From contig CP051235.1 of the NCBI GenBank assembly GCA_017794705.1, positions 1,923,010 to 1,987,009 on the forward strand: a stretch of DNA of 64,000 bases, read 5' to 3'. The stretch's first letter is position 1. Each line of letters opens with the position of its first letter. The position numbers and the translations under genes were made by a program. This DNA is from Devosia sp. Its GTDB lineage: Bacteria > Pseudomonadota > Alphaproteobacteria > Rhizobiales > Devosiaceae. The notes under the pieces are model-generated. The model ran no database searches and had not been told where the DNA came from. It saw only the letters and a program-made list of their open reading frames with translations. Of the stretch, positions 29,689-38,988 are shown in pieces.

Positions 29689-29720
29689 CATGGATACTCG
29701 GGTCAAGCCCGAGTATGACG
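29689..29720 (-). repeat. Dispersed palindromic repeat, copy 4 (right half of inverted pair)
   Basis: On the minus strand it matches copy 3 at 28 of 32 positions. The four differences are paired: CC/GG in the stem of copy 3 is TA/TA here, so the 9-bp stem ATACTCGGG / CCCGAGTAT is kept. This compensatory change argues that the hairpin itself is conserved. Confidence 0.75.
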
Positions 29721-29920
29721 CGGAGTGAAGGGCGATGTGGTGCCTATTTCAGCATCAGAAAGGGACGGGACGAAGCGAAGTTGAGGACCTCGCGCGACAA
29801 TTCGCGCGCGCCGTCGCAGGGCCAGCGATTGGCATAGGCGTGGCTCTAGCGCCGTCATGACAATCGCGGTGCGGCCCGTGAGACACAACAAAGCGCGCCG
29901 CGAGGCAAAACAAGAGCTTC

Positions 29921-30880
29921 CTACAGCTTCCTGAGCGATACCTGACCGATCGAGTGATCTGTTGATTTGGTCAGGATCAGGTCTGCGCGGCCGCGGGTGG
30001 GCAGGATGTTTTCAACCAGGTTGGGCAGGTTGATGTCGTTCCAGACCTTGGTGGCCATGGCCTCTGCTTCCTCGATCGTCAGTCTGGAGAACTGGTGAAA
30101 GAACGAGGTCGGGTCGCGGAAGGCGGTTTCGCGCAGGCGCTGGAAGCGTTCGATGAACCAGGTGAGCAGGTCCTGGTTGGCGGCATCGATATAGATGGAG
30201 AAGTCGATGAAATCCGAAGCAAAAACAATGGGTTTACCGTCGGCGGGCAGTTCGCCGGGCTGCAGGATGTTGAGCCCCTCGACGATCAGGATGTCGGGCC
30301 GGTCGATGATAATTTCCTCGCCGGGCACCACGTCATAGACGAGGTGGGAATAGGTGGGCACCGGAATGCTGCCGCGGCCCGATTTCACGTCGGACAGAAA
30401 ACCGACAAAGCGCGCCCTGTCATAGCTTTCGGGAAAGCCCTTGCGCTCCATCAGCCCGCGCTGCTCGAGCACCTTGTTGGAATGCAAAAACCCGTCGGTG
30501 GTCACCAGATCGACCTTGGGCGAGGCCGGCCAGCGCTGCAACAGCGCCTGAAGGATACGCGCGGTGGTCGATTTGCCCACCGCCACCGAACCGGCGACGC
30601 CGATGATGAAAGGCGTGCGCACGTCGCCGTTGGTGCCCAGAAACCGGGTGGAGGCGTGGTTCAGCTCCTGCACCGCCTCGACGTAAAAGGCCAGCAACCG
30701 GGTCAGGGGCAGATAGATCTGTTCGGCCTCGGTCAGCGAAATCGGGTCGTTGAGCGAACGCAGCCGGTCGACATCCTCTGCCGTCAGCGTCATCGGCTCT
30801 TCGTGCCGCAGCTCGGCCCACTGCTGCTTGGTGAACCTGTGATAGGGCGAATATTCGTGGATGGTGCGGTGCGGGCTCAT
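29921..30880 (-). CDS. coaA: Pantothenate kinase, type I
   Basis: A 319-residue enzyme that phosphorylates pantothenate, the first committed step of coenzyme A synthesis. The P-loop is [17 protein letters not shown], followed by [32 protein letters not shown] (substrate region), [10 protein letters not shown] and [11 protein letters not shown]. Length matches E. coli CoaA (316). Its ATG lies one base after the hisE stop codon, so it is the last gene of the his operon and is probably translated in step with hisE. Confidence 0.97.
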   Translation of the reverse strand: MSPHRTIHEYSPYHRFTKQQWAELRHEEPMTLTAEDVDRLRSLNDPISLTEAEQIYLPLTRLLAFYVEAVQELNHASTRFLGTNGDVRTPFIIGVAGSVAVGKSTTARILQALLQRWPASPKVDLVTTDGFLHSNKVLEQRGLMERKGFPESYDRARFVGFLSDVKSGRGSIPVPTYSHLVYDVVPGEEIIIDRPDILIVEGLNILQPGELPADGKPIVFASDFIDFSIYIDAANQDLLTWFIERFQRLRETAFRDPTSFFHQFSRLTIEEAEAMATKVWNDINLPNLVENILPTRGRADLILTKSTDHSIGQVSLRKL

Positions 30881-30881
30881 C

Positions 30882-31202
30882 TCAGCGCTTTGCCCGCCCG
30901 GCTTTCTCTTCGAGCCCGGACTGCGCGGTCCTTGATTCGAGTTCGGCCATTACCTCGGCAAGCGGCACATCAGCGGCTTTCAAGAGCACCAGCAGGTGAT
31001 AGAGCAGGTCGGCACTTTCCCCCACCGTGCCCTTGTGGTCGCGGGCGGTTGCGGCGATCACTGTTTCCACCGCCTCTTCGCCAAGTTTCTGGGCACATTT
31101 CTCAATGCCCTTCGAGATCAGTTCAGCCGTATAGGACGAGCCGTCGGTCACATCGGCGCGCGCCGCGATGCGGTCGTTCAGGTCTTCAAGGGAAAGGCTC
31201 AT
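30882..31202 (-). CDS. hisE: Phosphoribosyl-ATP pyrophosphatase
   Basis: A 106-residue MazG-like enzyme that hydrolyses phosphoribosyl-ATP to phosphoribosyl-AMP, the second step of histidine synthesis. Motifs are [15 protein letters not shown] (metal-binding Glu residues) and [13 protein letters not shown]. It is a stand-alone HisE, not fused to HisI as in enterics. It lies 20 bases after hisF and one base before coaA in the same operon. Confidence 0.96.
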   Translation of the reverse strand: MSLSLEDLNDRIAARADVTDGSSYTAELISKGIEKCAQKLGEEAVETVIAATARDHKGTVGESADLLYHLLVLLKAADVPLAEVMAELESRTAQSGLEEKAGRAKR

Positions 31203-31222
31203 ATCGTCTCCGCTTGGCGGGT

Positions 31223-31993
31223 TCAGGCGAAATTGTCCTGACGGACCTGCACGCCGTTGGCGGCCATATAGGCTTTGGCCTCGCCGATCGTAAAGGTACC
31301 GAAGTGGAAAATCGAAGCGGCCAGCACCGCGCTGGCGTGACCCTTCATCACCCCGTCGACCAGATCATCGAGCGAGCCGACCCCGCCCGAGGCCACCACC
31401 GGCACGTGCACGGCATCGGCAATGGTGCGGGTCAGCTCAAGGTCGAAGCCGGACTTTGTGCCGTCCCGGTCCATCGAGGTGACCAGCAGTTCCCCTGCCC
31501 CCCGGGCCACCGAATCAATGGCGAACTGCACCGCATCGATGCCGGTCGCGGTGCGGCCGCCATGGGTGAAAATCTCCCAATGGTCGCCCACTTTCTTCGC
31601 GTCCACCGAAACCACGATACACTGGTCGCCAAACTTGTCCGCGGCCCGGGCGACGAACTCGGGGTCGCGTACCGCCGCGGTATTGATGGAGACCTTGTCG
31701 GCCCCGGACAGAAGGAGTTTTCGGATATCCTCGGTCGTTCGGACACCGCCGCCCACGGTCACCGGCATGAAACAATGCTCGGCGGTGCGGGATACCACGT
31801 CAAAGATCGTGTCGCGGTCCTCGTGGCTGGCGGTGATGTCAAGGAAACAAAGCTCGTCGGCGCCTGCCGCGTCATAGGCCATCGCCGCCTCGACCGGGTC
31901 ACCGGCGTCGATCAGGTCGACGAAATTGACGCCTTTGACGACTCGGCCGTCCTTCACATCCAGGCAGGGGATGATGCGGGTCTTGAGGCTCAT
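31223..31993 (-). CDS. hisF: Imidazole glycerol phosphate synthase, cyclase subunit
   Basis: A 256-residue TIM barrel that, with HisH, makes imidazole glycerol phosphate and AICAR. The N-terminal phosphate/catalytic strand is [21 protein letters not shown] with Asp11. Later come [27 protein letters not shown] and [14 protein letters not shown]. The ATG at 31993 overlaps the stop of the small membrane protein gene. Its partner hisH is two genes upstream. Confidence 0.98.
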   Translation of the reverse strand: MSLKTRIIPCLDVKDGRVVKGVNFVDLIDAGDPVEAAMAYDAAGADELCFLDITASHEDRDTIFDVVSRTAEHCFMPVTVGGGVRTTEDIRKLLLSGADKVSINTAAVRDPEFVARAADKFGDQCIVVSVDAKKVGDHWEIFTHGGRTATGIDAVQFAIDSVARGAGELLVTSMDRDGTKSGFDLELTRTIADAVHVPVVASGGVGSLDDLVDGVMKGHASAVLAASIFHFGTFTIGEAKAYMAANGVQVRQDNFA

Positions 31994-32220
31994 TGCCGCG
32001 GCTCCTTTTTCGGCCGGTTCATGAGAAGGATCACCAGCGCTACCGACAGGGAGATGATCCAGAACACGGTGCCGAAGACCAGCACCATCAACAGACCCAC
32101 CGGCAACCAGCCCTGGCTGGCCAGCGCGAACCCGGCGATCAGCGGCAGCAGCATCCAGCCCCACCAGCGCAGCCTGATCCTGTCGATCACCAATGGCTGC
32201 TGGTCGCGCTGCGTGCTCAT
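31990..32220 (-). CDS. Small two-segment membrane protein inside the his operon
   Basis: A 76-residue protein with no family I recognise. Two hydrophobic stretches ([20 protein letters not shown] and [27 protein letters not shown]) are flanked by a polar N-terminus with RIRLRWWG and a basic tail NRPKKEPRQ. It overlaps hisA by four bases (ATGA) and hisF likewise, so it must be translated with the his genes. A membrane protein has no place in histidine synthesis; it may be a passenger or a membrane anchor. Confidence 0.75.
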   Translation of the reverse strand: MSTQRDQQPLVIDRIRLRWWGWMLLPLIAGFALASQGWLPVGLLMVLVFGTVFWIISLSVALVILLMNRPKKEPRQ

Positions 32221-32951
32221 GCCGCCAGCCCCTGCAGCTTTTCAAGCGCCTGCGGCACGTCGATGCGCCCGTCATAGAGCGCCCGCCCGGAAATGGCGCC
32301 TTCGAGCACCTGCATTTCGGGCCGGGTCATCATCTCGATGTCGTCCATGGAGGCGAGCCCGCCCGACGCGATCACCGGCATGGAGGTCGATTGTGCCAGC
32401 TCCAGCGTCGAGGGCCAGTTGATGCCCTTGAGCACCCCGTCCCGATCGATGTCGGTATATATGATCGCCGCGACGCCAGCGCCTTCGAACCGTTTGGCCA
32501 GTTCGATGGCCGTCAGTTCCGAGGTCTCGGCCCAGCCTTCAACAGCGACCTTGCCGCCGCGCGCATCGATCCCCACCGCGACCTGCCCCGGAAATTTCCC
32601 GCAGGCTTCGATGACCAGATCGGGGTCGCGGACTGCGACTGTGCCGAGAATGACGCGCGCCAAACCTTTTTCGAGCCAGTTCTCAATGTGGGCGAGCGTG
32701 CGGATGCCACCGCCCAGCTGGACCGGGAACGAGACGCTGTCCAGAATCGCTTCGACCGCTGCGCCGTTGACGCTTTCCCCTGCAAAGGCGCCGTTGAGGT
32801 CGACGACGTGCAAATATTCAAAGCCCTGCGCTTCAAAACTTTGCGCCTGGTCGGCAGGCGATGAATTGAACACGGTGGCCTTGTCCATATCGCCCAGTTG
32901 CAGGCGCACGCATTCGCCGTCCTTGAGGTCGATGGCGGGAAACAGGATCAT
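32217..32951 (-). CDS. hisA: ProFAR isomerase (HisA)
   Basis: A 244-residue TIM barrel that opens the ribose ring of ProFAR to PRFAR. It has [17 protein letters not shown] with the catalytic Asp, [31 protein letters not shown] and [17 protein letters not shown]. The ATG at 32951 overlaps the hisH stop as ATGA; the upstream in-frame GTG 32960 is less likely. The stop overlaps the next gene by four bases. Confidence 0.98.
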   Translation of the reverse strand: MILFPAIDLKDGECVRLQLGDMDKATVFNSSPADQAQSFEAQGFEYLHVVDLNGAFAGESVNGAAVEAILDSVSFPVQLGGGIRTLAHIENWLEKGLARVILGTVAVRDPDLVIEACGKFPGQVAVGIDARGGKVAVEGWAETSELTAIELAKRFEGAGVAAIIYTDIDRDGVLKGINWPSTLELAQSTSMPVIASGGLASMDDIEMMTRPEMQVLEGAISGRALYDGRIDVPQALEKLQGLAA

Positions 32952-33604
32952 GGCGCCCACTTCAAAAAATTGCCGATCAGGGTCAGCCCGAGGGTCTGGC
33001 TCTTTTCGGGGTGGAATTGCGTGCCCACCATATTGGCGCGGCCAACGGCTGCCGTCACCGGGCCGGCATAGTCGGTGGTCGCCAGCAGGTGCGATTCGTC
33101 GGCACAGTCCAGATGATAGGAGTGGACGAAATAGGCGTGCAGGCCGTGTTCGCCGGTCTCGATGTTGGCAAAGATCGGGTGCGACCCCACGATGGTGAGC
33201 GTATTCCAGCCCATGTGCGGCACCTTGAGGTCCGGATCGTGCGGGGTGGTCAGTTGAACGTCACCCGGGATCCAGCCAAACCCTTCGTGTGCGCCTTTCT
33301 CCAGCCCGCGGCTGGCCATCAGCTGCATGCCGACACAAATGCCAAGGAAGGGCACGGCATCGGCGACAACCCGTTGTTCGAGCGCTTCGCGCATGCCCTC
33401 AACCGCCAAAAGCCCGGCCCGGCAATCGCCGAAGGCGCCGACGCCGGGCAGCACGATGCGGTCCGCGGTCCGCACTTCATCCGGATCGGCGGTGACGGTC
33501 ACGTTGGCGTCGACCTCGGCCTCGCGCGCGGCACGGACAAAGGCCTTCTCCGCCGATTTCAGGTTGCCGGAGCCATAATCGATGATGGCGATTTTTTGAG
33601 CCAT
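32948..33604 (-). CDS. hisH: Imidazole glycerol phosphate synthase, glutaminase subunit
   Basis: A 218-residue class I glutamine amidotransferase that feeds ammonia to HisF. It shows [31 protein letters not shown], the nucleophile elbow [11 protein letters not shown] with the active Cys, and the distal [11 protein letters not shown] with catalytic His and Glu. It overlaps DUF2628 upstream by one base (TAATG) and hisA downstream by four. Confidence 0.98.
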   Translation of the reverse strand: MAQKIAIIDYGSGNLKSAEKAFVRAAREAEVDANVTVTADPDEVRTADRIVLPGVGAFGDCRAGLLAVEGMREALEQRVVADAVPFLGICVGMQLMASRGLEKGAHEGFGWIPGDVQLTTPHDPDLKVPHMGWNTLTIVGSHPIFANIETGEHGLHAYFVHSYHLDCADESHLLATTDYAGPVTAAVGRANMVGTQFHPEKSQTLGLTLIGNFLKWAP

Positions 33605-33960
33605 TACGCGGGTCTCGCTGCGCGTCGGCCGGTTTCGGTCTCGGCATCGATCCGGTCACGGGCATTGAGCGTGCCAGCCGGGTGCCAGCCGCGGCGGAGA
33701 AGGGCGCGACCATGCAGTTGATGTGCTTCAAAGCCCAGCCAAACCGCACCGGTCAGATAAAGGGCGAGGAACGGCAAATCGAGCAGCGCGGCCACAATCG
33801 CCAGAGCGATGATGGCGGCAAGGATCAGCGCCAGTTCCACCCACAGCCGATGGGCGAGTGCCCAGACCGGTGGCAACAGAAAGGCAGGCCAGCTGAACCG
33901 GTCCGGCAGGCAAGCCAGTTCGCCGCTGTCGGCGTCTTTATAGGCATTGAAAATGGTCAT
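33604..33960 (-). CDS. DUF2628 membrane protein in the his operon
   Basis: A 118-residue protein of the DUF2628 family. The soluble start [35 protein letters not shown] leads to two hydrophobic segments ([34 protein letters not shown]) and a tail with [15 protein letters not shown]. Function is unknown. In related bacteria this gene is regularly found between hisB and hisH. Its stop codon shares a base with the hisH start. Confidence 0.85.
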   Translation of the reverse strand: MTIFNAYKDADSGELACLPDRFSWPAFLLPPVWALAHRLWVELALILAAIIALAIVAALLDLPFLALYLTGAVWLGFEAHQLHGRALLRRGWHPAGTLNARDRIDAETETGRRAARPA

Positions 33961-33993
33961 CTGCGCACCGGTTACGTGAGTTCGGTTGCAAGG

Positions 33994-34584
33994 TTAGAGC
34001 GTTCCCTTGGTCGAGGGAATAGTGTCGGCGGCCCGCGGGTCGATCTCCAGCGCATGGCGCAGGGCCCGGGCCAGTGCCTTGAAGGCGCTCTCGGCGATAT
34101 GGTGGTTATTGTCGCCATAGAAATTCTCGACGTGCAGGGTCACCCCGGCATTCATCGCGAAAGCCTGGAACCATTCCTGGAACAGTTCGGTGTCCATTTC
34201 GCCGACCTTGTCACGCGAGAACTCGACCTTGAAGACCAGAAACGGACGGCCGGAGACATCCAGCGCCACGCGGGTCAGCGCTTCGTCCATCGGCATATCC
34301 AGCGAGGCATAGCGGCGGATGCCCTTCTTGTCGCCCAGCGCCTGCTTGACGGCCTGGCCGAGCGCAATGCCAACGTCTTCAGCAGTGTGATGGAAATCAA
34401 CGTGCAGGTCGCCCTTGGCCTTGACAGTGATGTCGATCAGGCTGTGGCGGGCCAGAAGTTCGAGCATGTGATCCAGAAAGCCGATGCCGGTTTCGATGGC
34501 GGATTTGCCCTTGCCATCGAGATTGACCGAAACGGCGATGTTGGTTTCACCCGTCTTGCGGGTGATTTCAGCGCTGCGCATCAT
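33994..34584 (-). CDS. hisB: Imidazoleglycerol-phosphate dehydratase
   Basis: A 196-residue Mn-dependent dehydratase of histidine synthesis, monofunctional (no phosphatase domain). The metal-binding motifs are [16 protein letters not shown] and [41 protein letters not shown] is also clear. It is the first gene of the his-coaA unit, divergent from hslV. Two consecutive ATG codons (34584, 34581) could start it. Confidence 0.98.
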   Translation of the reverse strand: MMRSAEITRKTGETNIAVSVNLDGKGKSAIETGIGFLDHMLELLARHSLIDITVKAKGDLHVDFHHTAEDVGIALGQAVKQALGDKKGIRRYASLDMPMDEALTRVALDVSGRPFLVFKVEFSRDKVGEMDTELFQEWFQAFAMNAGVTLHVENFYGDNNHHIAESAFKALARALRHALEIDPRAADTIPSTKGTL

Positions 34585-34657
34585 CGTGATCCCGAAATGT
34601 CTCGTGGCGGCTCATACCAGCTTCCCTTTGCCTGCGAAAGGCCAAGCGGGGCTGACA

Positions 34658-34685
34658 TTGCAATTGGCCTGCAACGTCCTAAATA
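34658..34685 (+). promoter_or_regulatory. Weak candidate promoter before hslV
   Basis: TTGCAA (34658-34663) and TAAATA (34680-34685) are 16 bases apart, a housekeeping-sigma-like pair ending 12 bases before the hslV ATG. No RpoH-like CTTGAA was found here, although hslVU is a heat-shock unit in many bacteria. Confidence 0.25.
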
Positions 34686-34697
34686 GGGTGACCTCGC

Positions 34698-35273
34698 ATG
34701 AAACAAGAAATCAGTCCCGAAAGGACAAGCCTCGTGGAAAGCTGGCACGGCACAACCATCGTCTCGGTGCGCAAGGGCAACAAGGTCGTTGTTGCCGGCG
34801 ACGGGCAGGTGTCGATGGGCAATACGGTCATGAAACACACCGCCAAAAAGGTGCGCAAACTGGCAGGCGGCAAGGTTGTTGCAGGCTTTGCCGGCGCGAC
34901 GGCGGACGCCTTTACCCTGTTCGAACGGCTGGAAGCCAAGCTGGAACAATATCCGGGCCAATTGATGCGGGCTTCGGTGGAGCTGGCCAAGGACTGGCGC
35001 ACCGACCGCTATCTCCGGCGGCTGGAAGCGATGATGATCGTCGTCGACGAGAATGAATCGCTGGTAATCACCGGCACCGGTGACGTGCTGACCCCCGACG
35101 AAGGCGTCGTCGCCATCGGGTCGGGCGGCAATTATGCGCTGGCGGCAGCCCTGGCGCTGGCCGGTACCGACATGGACGCCGAGGATGTGGCCCGCAAATC
35201 GATGGAGATCGCCGGGCGCATCTGCGTCTTCACCAACGATCAGATCACGCTGGAAAGCCTTCCGGCAACCTGA
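34698..35273 (+). CDS. hslV: HslV, peptidase subunit of the HslUV protease
   Basis: A 191-residue proteasome-like Thr peptidase working with the HslU ATPase. The mature start is [25 protein letters not shown] with the catalytic Thr19. E. coli HslV begins directly with this Thr after Met removal, so the 18 preceding residues would be a propeptide, as in other Alphaproteobacteria; an internal GTG at 34734 would shorten it. Later [16 protein letters not shown] and [11 protein letters not shown] are typical. The stop overlaps the GNAT gene start by one base. Confidence 0.97.
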   Translation: MKQEISPERTSLVESWHGTTIVSVRKGNKVVVAGDGQVSMGNTVMKHTAKKVRKLAGGKVVAGFAGATADAFTLFERLEAKLEQYPGQLMRASVELAKDWRTDRYLRRLEAMMIVVDENESLVITGTGDVLTPDEGVVAIGSGGNYALAAALALAGTDMDAEDVARKSMEIAGRICVFTNDQITLESLPAT

Positions 35274-35794
35274 TGGAATTTGCCATCCGGCGTCTGACCG
35301 GACAAGAATGGGCCGAATATCGCGACCTGAGGCTGGAAGGGCTGAAGAGCGCTCCGGATGCGTTTGGTTCGTCCTACGAGCAGGAAGTGGGCACGACCGA
35401 GGCGCAATGGCGTGAAAAGCTGTCCGGCGACCGGGCTTTTTTCGGTGCCCATGCGGGCGACCAGTTGATCGGTTCGGTGAATTTCCTGCGCGCGACGGGT
35501 GTCAAGGTTGAGCATCGGGGCTCACTTTTGGGCATGTATGTGCGGCCCGAAGGCCGCGGCACCGGCTGCGCTGCGGCGCTGGTTAAAAGGCTGATTGCAC
35601 ACGCACGTGACGTGGGTGTGCTGCAGGTGCACCTGACAGTCGGGGCGACCAACCTGCCTGCCCTCAGGCTGTATCAGGCGGCAGGATTTGAGATCTATGG
35701 CACCGAGCCGCGCGGGCTGATGGTTGAACAGCGGCCCATCGATGAACATCTGATGGTCAAGTATCTGGACAGACAAGAAGACAAACATGAGTAG
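35273..35794 (+). CDS. GNAT family N-acetyltransferase between hslV and hslU
   Basis: A 173-residue GNAT-fold acyltransferase. The acetyl-CoA pyrophosphate loop is [49 protein letters not shown] gives the typical C-terminal half. Its start shares a base with the hslV stop (TGATG), and its end overlaps hslU by eight bases, so all three are co-translated. The substrate is unknown. Confidence 0.9.
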   Translation: MEFAIRRLTGQEWAEYRDLRLEGLKSAPDAFGSSYEQEVGTTEAQWREKLSGDRAFFGAHAGDQLIGSVNFLRATGVKVEHRGSLLGMYVRPEGRGTGCAAALVKRLIAHARDVGVLQVHLTVGATNLPALRLYQAAGFEIYGTEPRGLMVEQRPIDEHLMVKYLDRQEDKHE

Positions 35795-37103
35795 TGAAAA
35801 GATTTTCTCGCCGCGTGAGACCGTGTCCGAACTGGACCGCTATATCGTCGGGCAAAAGGACGCCAAGCGGGCGGTGGCGATCGCCCTGCGCAATCGCTGG
35901 CGGCGCCAGCAACTGCCCGAGGACCTGCGGCGTGAGGTCTCCCCGAAGAACATCCTGATGATCGGGCCGACCGGTGTCGGCAAGACCGAGATTTCGCGGC
36001 GGCTGGCGCGGCTGGCCGATGCGCCGTTCATCAAGATCGAAGCCACCAAGTTCACCGAAGTGGGCTATGTCGGCCGTGACGTCGAACAGATCATCCGCGA
36101 TCTGGTCGAGGCTGGCATTTCGATCCTCAAGGAAAAGCGGCGCAAGGAAGTCAGTGCCCAGGCGCATGCCAAGGCCGAGGAACGGGTCCTTGACGCGCTG
36201 GTCGGTTCGTCCGCCCAGCCCTCGACCCGCGAGAGCTTCCGGCGCAAGCTGCGCGCCAACGAGCTTGATGACAAGGATATCGAAATCCAGGTCTCTGCCC
36301 AGCAGGCGGGTGGCGGCATGTTCGAGATCCCCGGCATGCCCGGCGGCGGCCAGATGATCAATCTCTCCGACATGCTGGGCAAGGCCTTCGGCCAGCAGGG
36401 CGGCGTCAAGCGCACCGTCAAGGTACGCGACAGCTACAAGCTTTTGCTCAACGATGAATCGGAAAAACTGCTCGATCAGGAAGCCATCAAGTCCGAAGCC
36501 ATAGATCTGGTGGAGAACCACGGCATCGTCTTTCTTGATGAAATCGACAAGATCGCCATGAACGAAGGCCGCGGTGGCGGCTCGGTCAGCCGGGAAGGTG
36601 TGCAGCGCGATCTGCTGCCGTTGATCGAGGGCACGACGGTTGCGACCAAGTACGGGCCGGTCAATACCGACCATATCCTGTTCATTGCTTCAGGGGCCTT
36701 CCACGTCTCCAAACCCTCCGATCTGCTGCCCGAACTGCAGGGCCGGCTGCCAATCCGCGTTGAATTGCGGGCCCTGACCCGGGATGATTTCATCCGTATC
36801 CTCAACGAGACCGATGCCAGCCTGATCAAGCAATATGTGGCGCTTTTAGGCACCGAAGGGGTCACCCTCGATTTCACCGAGGACGCCATCGAGGCGATTG
36901 CCGACATCGCCGTCTCGGTGAACGCCAGTGTCGAAAATATCGGCGCCCGGCGGTTGCAGACGGTCATGGAACGGCTGGTCGAGGAAATCTCGTTCACTGC
37001 GCCCGACAAGAGTGGCGAAACCATCAAGATCGACGCCGACTATGTGCGCGACAAGGTGGCGGCGCTGGCCGGCGACGCCGATCTCAGCAAGTTCGTGCTT
37101 TAA
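35787..37103 (+). CDS. hslU: HslU, ATPase subunit of the HslUV protease
   Basis: A 438-residue AAA+ unfoldase that feeds proteins to HslV. It shows [25 protein letters not shown], Walker [38 protein letters not shown], Walker [11 protein letters not shown] and the C-terminal [12 protein letters not shown] and [17 protein letters not shown] end ([12 protein letters not shown]), which docks into HslV. It overlaps the upstream GNAT gene and, by four bases, the convergent regulator gene. Confidence 0.98.
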   Translation: MSSEKIFSPRETVSELDRYIVGQKDAKRAVAIALRNRWRRQQLPEDLRREVSPKNILMIGPTGVGKTEISRRLARLADAPFIKIEATKFTEVGYVGRDVEQIIRDLVEAGISILKEKRRKEVSAQAHAKAEERVLDALVGSSAQPSTRESFRRKLRANELDDKDIEIQVSAQQAGGGMFEIPGMPGGGQMINLSDMLGKAFGQQGGVKRTVKVRDSYKLLLNDESEKLLDQEAIKSEAIDLVENHGIVFLDEIDKIAMNEGRGGGSVSREGVQRDLLPLIEGTTVATKYGPVNTDHILFIASGAFHVSKPSDLLPELQGRLPIRVELRALTRDDFIRILNETDASLIKQYVALLGTEGVTLDFTEDAIEAIADIAVSVNASVENIGARRLQTVMERLVEEISFTAPDKSGETIKIDADYVRDKVAALAGDADLSKFVL

Positions 37104-37462
37104 CGCGAAGCGCGCCGAACCAGTTCGATCTGCAGGGCCTTCAGGTCCTCCGGCGTCAGCCGCGCGATATCGCGAGCGAGCCGGTTGGCCAGTTCGGTGG
37201 CTTCCGGGGTGAGACCCGCCGTGTCGATGGTAATGCGCGGGTCGGAGACTTCAGCGAGGCGCTGGAGCTCTTCGGCCTCGTCCCAGATCACGTTGAAATA
37301 GGCAATCATGCGCTGCAGCAAAAACCAGGTCGGCTTGCCGCGCTTGCCGTGCTCCAGCGCTGACAGATAGGCGCTTGAAACATCAAGCGCTTCGGCCATC
37401 TGCTTAAGGGTGATGCCGCGCTCGGCCCTCAGGGCCCGGATCCTGGCGCCGAGCGGGGTCAT
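37100..37462 (-). CDS. XRE-family helix-turn-helix regulator
   Basis: A 120-residue protein with an N-terminal Cro/CI-type domain: [36 protein letters not shown] at about residues 8-44, followed by a helical tail ([40 protein letters not shown]). Its start overlaps the Smr gene stop by four bases, so it is the last gene of the Tim44-Smr-XRE run. Its targets are unknown. Confidence 0.88.
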   Translation of the reverse strand: MTPLGARIRALRAERGITLKQMAEALDVSSAYLSALEHGKRGKPTWFLLQRMIAYFNVIWDEAEELQRLAEVSDPRITIDTAGLTPEATELANRLARDIARLTPEDLKALQIELVRRASR

Positions 37463-38109
37463 CTGGCCGGAGCCTTCAACCGGACATAATAGGCGCCCTC
37501 GCCTCCATGTTGCTGGGCGGACACTTGCCAGCCCGCGATATAGGGGGACAAAGCGGGCTCGGAAAGCCAGACCGGCAGCATGTGACGCAACACACCCTGT
37601 TCGCTGATCTGGCCGTGACCGGATTTCTTGAGGCCCTTGCCGGTGATGACCAGAATTGTGCGGTCGCCCTGTTCCAGCCGCGCCAGTATGAATCGGTGCA
37701 GCGCAGCACGCGCCTGCGGCTGGTGCATGCCGTGCAGATCAATCGTGCCGTCGATGGGCATCTGACCGCGCCGCAGTTTGCGGTGCAGGCGCGGCTCGAT
37801 GCCTGAAGGATCGGGACCGAACTGCTTGTGCTTCGGCCGGGCGTGGGCGCCGGGGTGAAAAGCCGGCGCCGAAGCGGAACGTGGCGCATTGCGGAACAGG
37901 GCGCCACCGTCGCCGGGTATCCGGGTTGATTTCACGCCGCCGGTCTTGGCCGCCTGCAGAGGCGGATTGTCGCTCAAATCGTGGGATTCGCCCACCGGCG
38001 GGATTACCCGTACCGGACGTCCCGGCAATGGGGAAACCGAACGGGTGACCTCAGACCACAGGTGCCAGTCGGACAGGGCCGGATTGCGGTGAGACCTGCG
38101 CTTGGCCAT
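37459..38109 (-). CDS. Smr (small MutS-related) domain protein
   Basis: A 216-residue protein. The N-terminal half is disordered and basic (MAKRRSHRNP at the start). The C-terminal Smr domain shows GTIDLHGMHQPQARAALHRFI and TILVITGKGLKKSGHG, the DLHG and TGKG landmarks of this nuclease-like fold, then GWQVSAQQHGGEGAYYVRLK. Smr proteins nick or cleave nucleic acid and some act in ribosome rescue or anti-recombination; the role here is unknown. It lies nine bases after the Tim44-like gene. Confidence 0.9.
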   Translation of the reverse strand: MAKRRSHRNPALSDWHLWSEVTRSVSPLPGRPVRVIPPVGESHDLSDNPPLQAAKTGGVKSTRIPGDGGALFRNAPRSASAPAFHPGAHARPKHKQFGPDPSGIEPRLHRKLRRGQMPIDGTIDLHGMHQPQARAALHRFILARLEQGDRTILVITGKGLKKSGHGQISEQGVLRHMLPVWLSEPALSPYIAGWQVSAQQHGGEGAYYVRLKAPAR

Positions 38110-38118
38110 CAGCCCTTG

Positions 38119-38826
38119 TCACGACAATTGATTGGTGGCGACCAGCTTCCAGTTGGGATCGCGGGAGCGGATCGAGCGGGCAAAGGTCCACTCGTCGGAA
38201 ATGTCGACGGTGTTTTCCTCGTGGCCCTCAATGAGATTGCCTTCGGCATCCCTGGTGGCCGAGACGACCTGGGCGTCGAACTTGACGGTGACATTGGCCG
38301 TCTTCTTGTCGACGCCGGCGTCGGTGATCTCGATGCCGGGCAGGCCGACGAAGGTAAACTTGACCTTATGGCCCTGGGCATCGCGCTCGGTAATGGCGGC
38401 GTCGAAGCCCTCGTAGACTTCCTTGTCCAGAAGTTCGCGCAGGGTCTTGCGGTCGCCGGCGGCAAAGGCGGTAACGATCATTTCGTAGGCCTGGGTGGCG
38501 CCATCAAGGAAGCTCTTGGGGGTGAACGAGGGATCAGCGGCGTTGACTTCGATAATGCCCTCACGCAATTCCTTGTTGTCGCCGATATAGCGGTCCAGTT
38601 CTGCTTCGAACTTGCGCTGGGCGCGGTCGTCATCATTGTCGATTTCGCCGGCACGCGGGCGCAGGGGCACCACAACTTCCTCGTCAGAGCTTTCCGTTGG
38701 GCGGACACGGGGCACGGGGGGCCGCTCATTGCCGGTGCGGGTGCCCAGCACCGAGCGCAACCGCAACAGAACGACAATCGCCACGCCGATGATAATGAGT
38801 GTAGGCAGATCGAGAAATTCGGTCAT
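38119..38826 (-). CDS. Tim44/TimA-like domain membrane-anchored protein
   Basis: A 235-residue protein with a single N-terminal membrane anchor (LPTLIIIGVAIVVLLRLRSVLG), an acidic linker, and a Tim44-like domain (PSFTPKSFLDGATQAYEMIVTAFAAGDRKTLRELLDKEVYEGF, ending DEWTFARSIRSRDPNWKLVATNQ). The domain is shared with the mitochondrial import protein Tim44; in Alphaproteobacteria it is thought to be an envelope adaptor. In many relatives mltA lies between this gene and smr; here only nine bases separate them. Confidence 0.88.
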   Translation of the reverse strand: MTEFLDLPTLIIIGVAIVVLLRLRSVLGTRTGNERPPVPRVRPTESSDEEVVVPLRPRAGEIDNDDDRAQRKFEAELDRYIGDNKELREGIIEVNAADPSFTPKSFLDGATQAYEMIVTAFAAGDRKTLRELLDKEVYEGFDAAITERDAQGHKVKFTFVGLPGIEITDAGVDKKTANVTVKFDAQVVSATRDAEGNLIEGHEENTVDISDEWTFARSIRSRDPNWKLVATNQLS

Positions 38827-38988
38827 ATTTGGCCCTGATGTTGGCTGGTTTCAGTGCTAGAGGTCGTAACCAAGCGGTGCAAGGCCTATATATAGGAAAA
38901 GCTGGCCGCCGGAACACCCGCGGCTGACGATATTGTTACGGAAATGCCTAATACGGGCCGCTCCGTTTCGAAAGGATGGTTGTTGGCA

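Larger units (their letters stand above)
29043..29920. other. Gene-free region of 878 bases with palindromic repeats
   Basis: No open frame here has recognisable family motifs or a convincing start on either strand. What can be seen is a rhizobial-type palindrome (29153-29195), a composite of two facing hairpin repeats (29593-29720) and a GC-rich remainder without structure I can name. No tRNA, RNase P, SRP or tmRNA signature was found. A decayed gene or a small RNA cannot be excluded. Confidence 0.6.

Noticed and set aside
30095..32422. 775-codon plus-strand frame opposite coaA-hisE-hisF
   Set aside because: It spans three well-supported genes on the other strand, has low-complexity sequence and no motif.
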